Shown: positions 61,101-64,000 of the stretch, piece by piece
Position numbering within the stretch: the first letter of the stretch is position 1
Layout of the letters: each line of letters starts with the position of its first letter
Program-made: the position numbers and the translations under genes
NCBI GenBank assembly: GCA_019321725.1
Contig: CM033115.1
Coordinates: 17,990,673 to 18,054,672, forward strand
Direction of reading: 5' to 3'
DNA: 64,000 nucleotides
Source: Paulownia fortunei
Taxonomy: Eukaryota > Streptophyta > Magnoliopsida > Lamiales > Paulowniaceae
Notes under the pieces: generated by a model
Seen by the model: only the letters and a program-made list of their open reading frames with translations
What the model was told of the DNA's origin: nothing
Database searches by the model: none

Positions 61101-64000
61101 TGCTGAACCTACCCCTTCCCTCACACTCACATGCATACAATATTTGGTGCCCATATTCTTCTGCCATTGTAAGCGAAAATCCATTAATTGTCCTAAGTTA
61201 TGATTAATGATCAGTTTTGTTTCATGGATTCAAACTTTAGATGAGTTGTGCAAGTAGCTGAATACACGTAGGATATAGTTTGAGTTTCCAACTTGTGATA
61301 GACATCTTGTGACTTGGTATTTGTAAAGCATCAATCATCGTCTTTTGTGTCCAAGCTATACATTTCAAGGACTATGTGAAGAGATAAGTTCTATTTGGTT
61401 ATCATTGGTGGTGCGCTGTTTGGGCAATAAAACAAAATAGTTTTTCCTATACTACCTTATTTTCTTTGAGCCTTCCTGCTGGGTATGAAGAGTTAACTTG
61501 TGTCATTGCAGCTGGAAAAGAGTGCAGTGCTTTTCAGGCCAAAATTGATTGTTGCTGGAGCAAGTGCTTATGCTCGTCTGTATGATTATGCACGGATTCG
61601 CAAGGTAAACTTGATTGAAAATTCTGCAGCTTAATAGATGATATTAGAGTATCATTCATCAATCTTTTCCAGACAATATAATGTCTTGATATTACATCAT
61701 TCATCTTTATAATGGATTTGGCAGGTCTGTGACAAGCAGAAAGCCATCTTGTTGGCAGACATGGCACACATTAGTGGGTTGGTTGCTGCTGGTGTCATCC
61801 CATCACCATTCGAATATGCAGATGTAGTTACGACAACCACACACAAATCACTACGTGGGCCACGTGGAGCAATGATCTTCTTCAGGAAAGGAATAAAAGA
61901 GATCAATAAACAAGGACAAGAAGTGAGTTTGAATGATATTGGCTGTTCATTCAATTTCCAATTTTAACGTCTTGATGAACCTCCATTACCATTTACCCTC
62001 TCTCCGAAGTTACTGCGGGGGATTATGCATGTGATGGCCCACATAGGTTGTGGGAGGAAATTTACAGTTGTTTATAAGTGGTGCAATGGACTCTTCTAGC
62101 AACTTGAGTTTATCATTTTTGCAAAGAGAGATGAGTGCGACATAGTTGCTAGTGGAGCTCATTATGCTAGAGTCTTGCTTGTGGGTCCCCACTCCATTGG
62201 CATAGGGTGTGACTATGCAAGTGGGGAAGTGTTCATCAGTACGATAAATAGATTCTGTTGTGTTTCATTAGTTTATGTACTGCTCAAATATTAAAGGCAA
62301 AGAAAGTTTCTGAATTTGAGTTCCATCAACAGGTTAAGTATGACTATGAAGATAAGATTAATCAGGCAGTGTTTCCTGGACTTCAAGGTGGACCCCACAA
62401 TCACACAATAACTGCCTTAGCAGTTGCACTAAAACAGGTTAATTTTCATATCCAATCAAATTTTTGTGGAGAAAATGTTATTGCAATCCTTGCTGGCCTA
62501 TCTTTTCATAATTTTGTAATTGCAGGCTATGACACCAGAATACAAAGCGTACCAAGAGCAAGTTCTCAGGAATTGCTCAAAGTTTGCAGAGGTAATACCT
62601 CTGAACACAATGAACTTTCATTTTATGCAATCTAGCCTACCTCCACCATCTAATTTTTGTTAATATTCTCGGCTAGTGCTTTTTGTGCTGTATTATATTG
62701 TTGTCTACTTTCAATTACAATTTTATTTTGCTTTGCAGACTTTGTTAGAGAAAGGCCATGACCTTGTATCTGGGGGAACAGAGAACCATCTCGTCTTGGT
62801 GAATTTAAGAAACAAGGTAGACCCATATTTTTGTTATTCCGCACGTGAATAGTTTGTTATTCTCTTGCTTTCTGGCCAACCACTCAAAACAAATATTAGG
62901 TAAGTTGGAAATGTCATAATTTCTTCTCTAATTTTCTTTTGAGACAATTGTATGTTAGATTCACGTTTAGTGTCAACAGTATAGCAGCTTATAATTGGTT
63001 CCAAAAGTTAGCGGCCGCTGTTATTTTTGTGCCTTTTATTATTTGTTTTTAATATGTGCAGCTTGTGCAAGATAAATCTCTGTTGGTTTCTTGTTAGATA
63101 ATTTTTCGATTGTATCTTGGAAAATTTATTGAGGTGAATGAATGAACTATTATTTCCAAACTGTACAAGGTGTGGCAAATGGCAATTTTGTGGAGGATGC
63201 TTGTTCTGTGCCCACACATTAGCTCTGACACGATATCTATGTTCATCTGTGCACATTAGTTTAACGGACAAGGGGCATTTTTTAGGTTATTATAAATGCT
63301 AAATCTTGATGTTGTTTGTTCTTCTGAGGCTCCTTTGGATCGTGAATTCCAGTGAGGAACACTGAGGAATTCTTTTTTTTATTCATTTTTTGTTCACTTT
63401 AAAAGGAAAACATGAATGGAATGCTTGTCGAAAACATAAGGAAATTTCATGCCACCCCTTGGGTACTAACCAAGTAGGATTGTGAGCCATTGGTGGGAAT
63501 ATGATGATGTATTATCAGGTACGATTAATGGCCACAATCTCACTTAGGTAGTACCCAAGCGGGATGGCATGGAATGAGCCAAAAGACATAATAATGTGAG
63601 ACAGTTGTATATATTACAGTTTTTTTGTCATATTGTTATTCCACTACAATATGAAGTTCTTAAAGATGATCAGAAAGAAAAGTGCAATGGATATTAGTTT
63701 TCAGTGATTCCTCTTTTTATTTATGCCTTCTTCCACTAAATTCTAAATCCGAATGGAGCATATGTATCACATGCGATAACCAGTTCATCGATTCTGCAGG
63801 GTATTGATGGATCTAGAGTTGAAAAAGTTTTGGAGGCCGTTCATATAGCTGCCAATAAAAATACTGTTCCTGGGGATGTGTCTGCCATGGTGCCTGGAGG
63901 CATTCGTATGGGTACGCCCTTCCCTTTTGATTATTTTGCATTTTTTGGTTTTTATTACTTAATTCTTGATACATTCTATACTATCTGATAGGAACTCCGG
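58174..64000 (+). CDS. SHM: Serine hydroxymethyltransferase, mitochondrial (3' end beyond window)
   Basis: Exons, plus strand: 58174-58245, 58364-58414, 58538-58624, 58744-58865, 59283-59359, 59727-59851, 59957-60049, 61512-61604, 61725-61922, 62333-62437, 62526-62591, 62739-62816, 63800-63911 and 63992 onward, cut at the window end. All introns are GT-AG with consistent phase; about 429 of an expected ~515 residues are present. The enzyme is PLP-dependent and interconverts serine plus tetrahydrofolate with glycine plus methylene-tetrahydrofolate; in leaf mitochondria it works with glycine decarboxylase in photorespiration. The start [20 protein letters not shown] is an Arg/Ser-rich transit peptide. 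Conserved blocks include [34 protein letters not shown] and [15 protein letters not shown], where K281 is the expected Schiff-base lysine. No in-frame upstream ATG competes with 58174. Confidence 0.96.
60405..60506. repeat. Compound TTG/ATT trinucleotide minisatellite in SHMT intron 7
   Basis: Blocks of (TTG)n and (ATT)n alternate: TTG run, GGC, ATT run, AG, TTG run, GGC, ATT run, AG, TTG run. The composite unit of about 40 bp is present a little over twice, so both the trinucleotides and the larger unit have duplicated. It is within intron 60050-61511. Confidence 0.9.
63446..63574. repeat. Imperfect ~46-bp foldback in SHMT intron 12
   Basis: The arm 63446-63490 (TTCATGCCACCCCTTGGGTA onward) pairs with 63528-63574, whose reverse complement starts TTCCATGCCATCCCGCTTGG. 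The arms match along nearly their full length with a few mismatches and small indels; the loop is about 37 nt. It lies in intron 62817-63799 of SHMT and resembles a MITE or a MITE-derived hairpin precursor. Confidence 0.8.

Noticed and set aside
1..64000. CRISPR arrays, rRNA and tRNA genes
   Set aside because: Read-through found no regularly spaced identical repeats with unique spacers and no recognisable rRNA or tRNA core; a covariance-model search (tRNAscan-SE, Rfam) would be decisive.

Overview
The window looks like an ordinary AT-rich stretch of a flowering-plant nuclear chromosome, most likely a eudicot. It holds five intron-rich protein-coding genes whose products match plant families, separated by long AT-rich spacers with microsatellites, MITE-like elements and one decayed Ty3/gypsy fragment. 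I see no bacterial-type operon, CRISPR array, rRNA or recognisable tRNA gene. All exon boundaries were read by eye from splice sites, reading phase and family similarity; no alignment or transcript data were available.

Layout, left to right. 1-930: a degenerate short tandem repeat and a broken Ty3/gypsy reverse-transcriptase fragment (minus). 930-9335: AT-rich spacer with a possible short spliced minus-strand transcript (about 2104-2707) and two GC-richer islands of unknown function. 9336-15958 (minus): a complete six-exon oligopeptide transporter (OPT family, 767 aa). 15959-23689: AT-rich spacer with local duplications. 23690-31155 (minus): a complete 11-exon gamma-tubulin gene (474 aa). 31156-34593: very AT-rich spacer with an inverted-repeat element. 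About 34594-43944 (plus): a RING-CH (MARCH-type) membrane E3 ligase gene with a His/Gln-rich tail. 43945-46102: spacer between two convergent genes. 46103-55041 (minus): an 11-exon ERGIC2/Erv41-like ER-Golgi cargo protein (352 aa), with a probable 5' UTR intron. 55500-58173: spacer with a three-unit 143-bp tandem array and a perfect 17-bp inverted repeat. 58174-64000 (plus): mitochondrial serine hydroxymethyltransferase, 13 full exons plus the first 9 nt of exon 14, cut by the window end.

The genes do not form a pathway; they are unrelated housekeeping or transport functions: peptide/metal-chelate transport, microtubule nucleation, ubiquitin ligation at membranes, early secretory traffic and photorespiratory one-carbon metabolism.

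I found no convincing new biological system. The observations most worth checking are three GC-AG introns among about 45 (two in gamma-tubulin, one in the RING-CH gene), a strong G-quadruplex tract just upstream of a RING-CH exon, a long foldback in an SHMT intron, three well-bounded MITEs inside introns, and a duplicated 78-bp segment in the likely ERGIC 5' leader.
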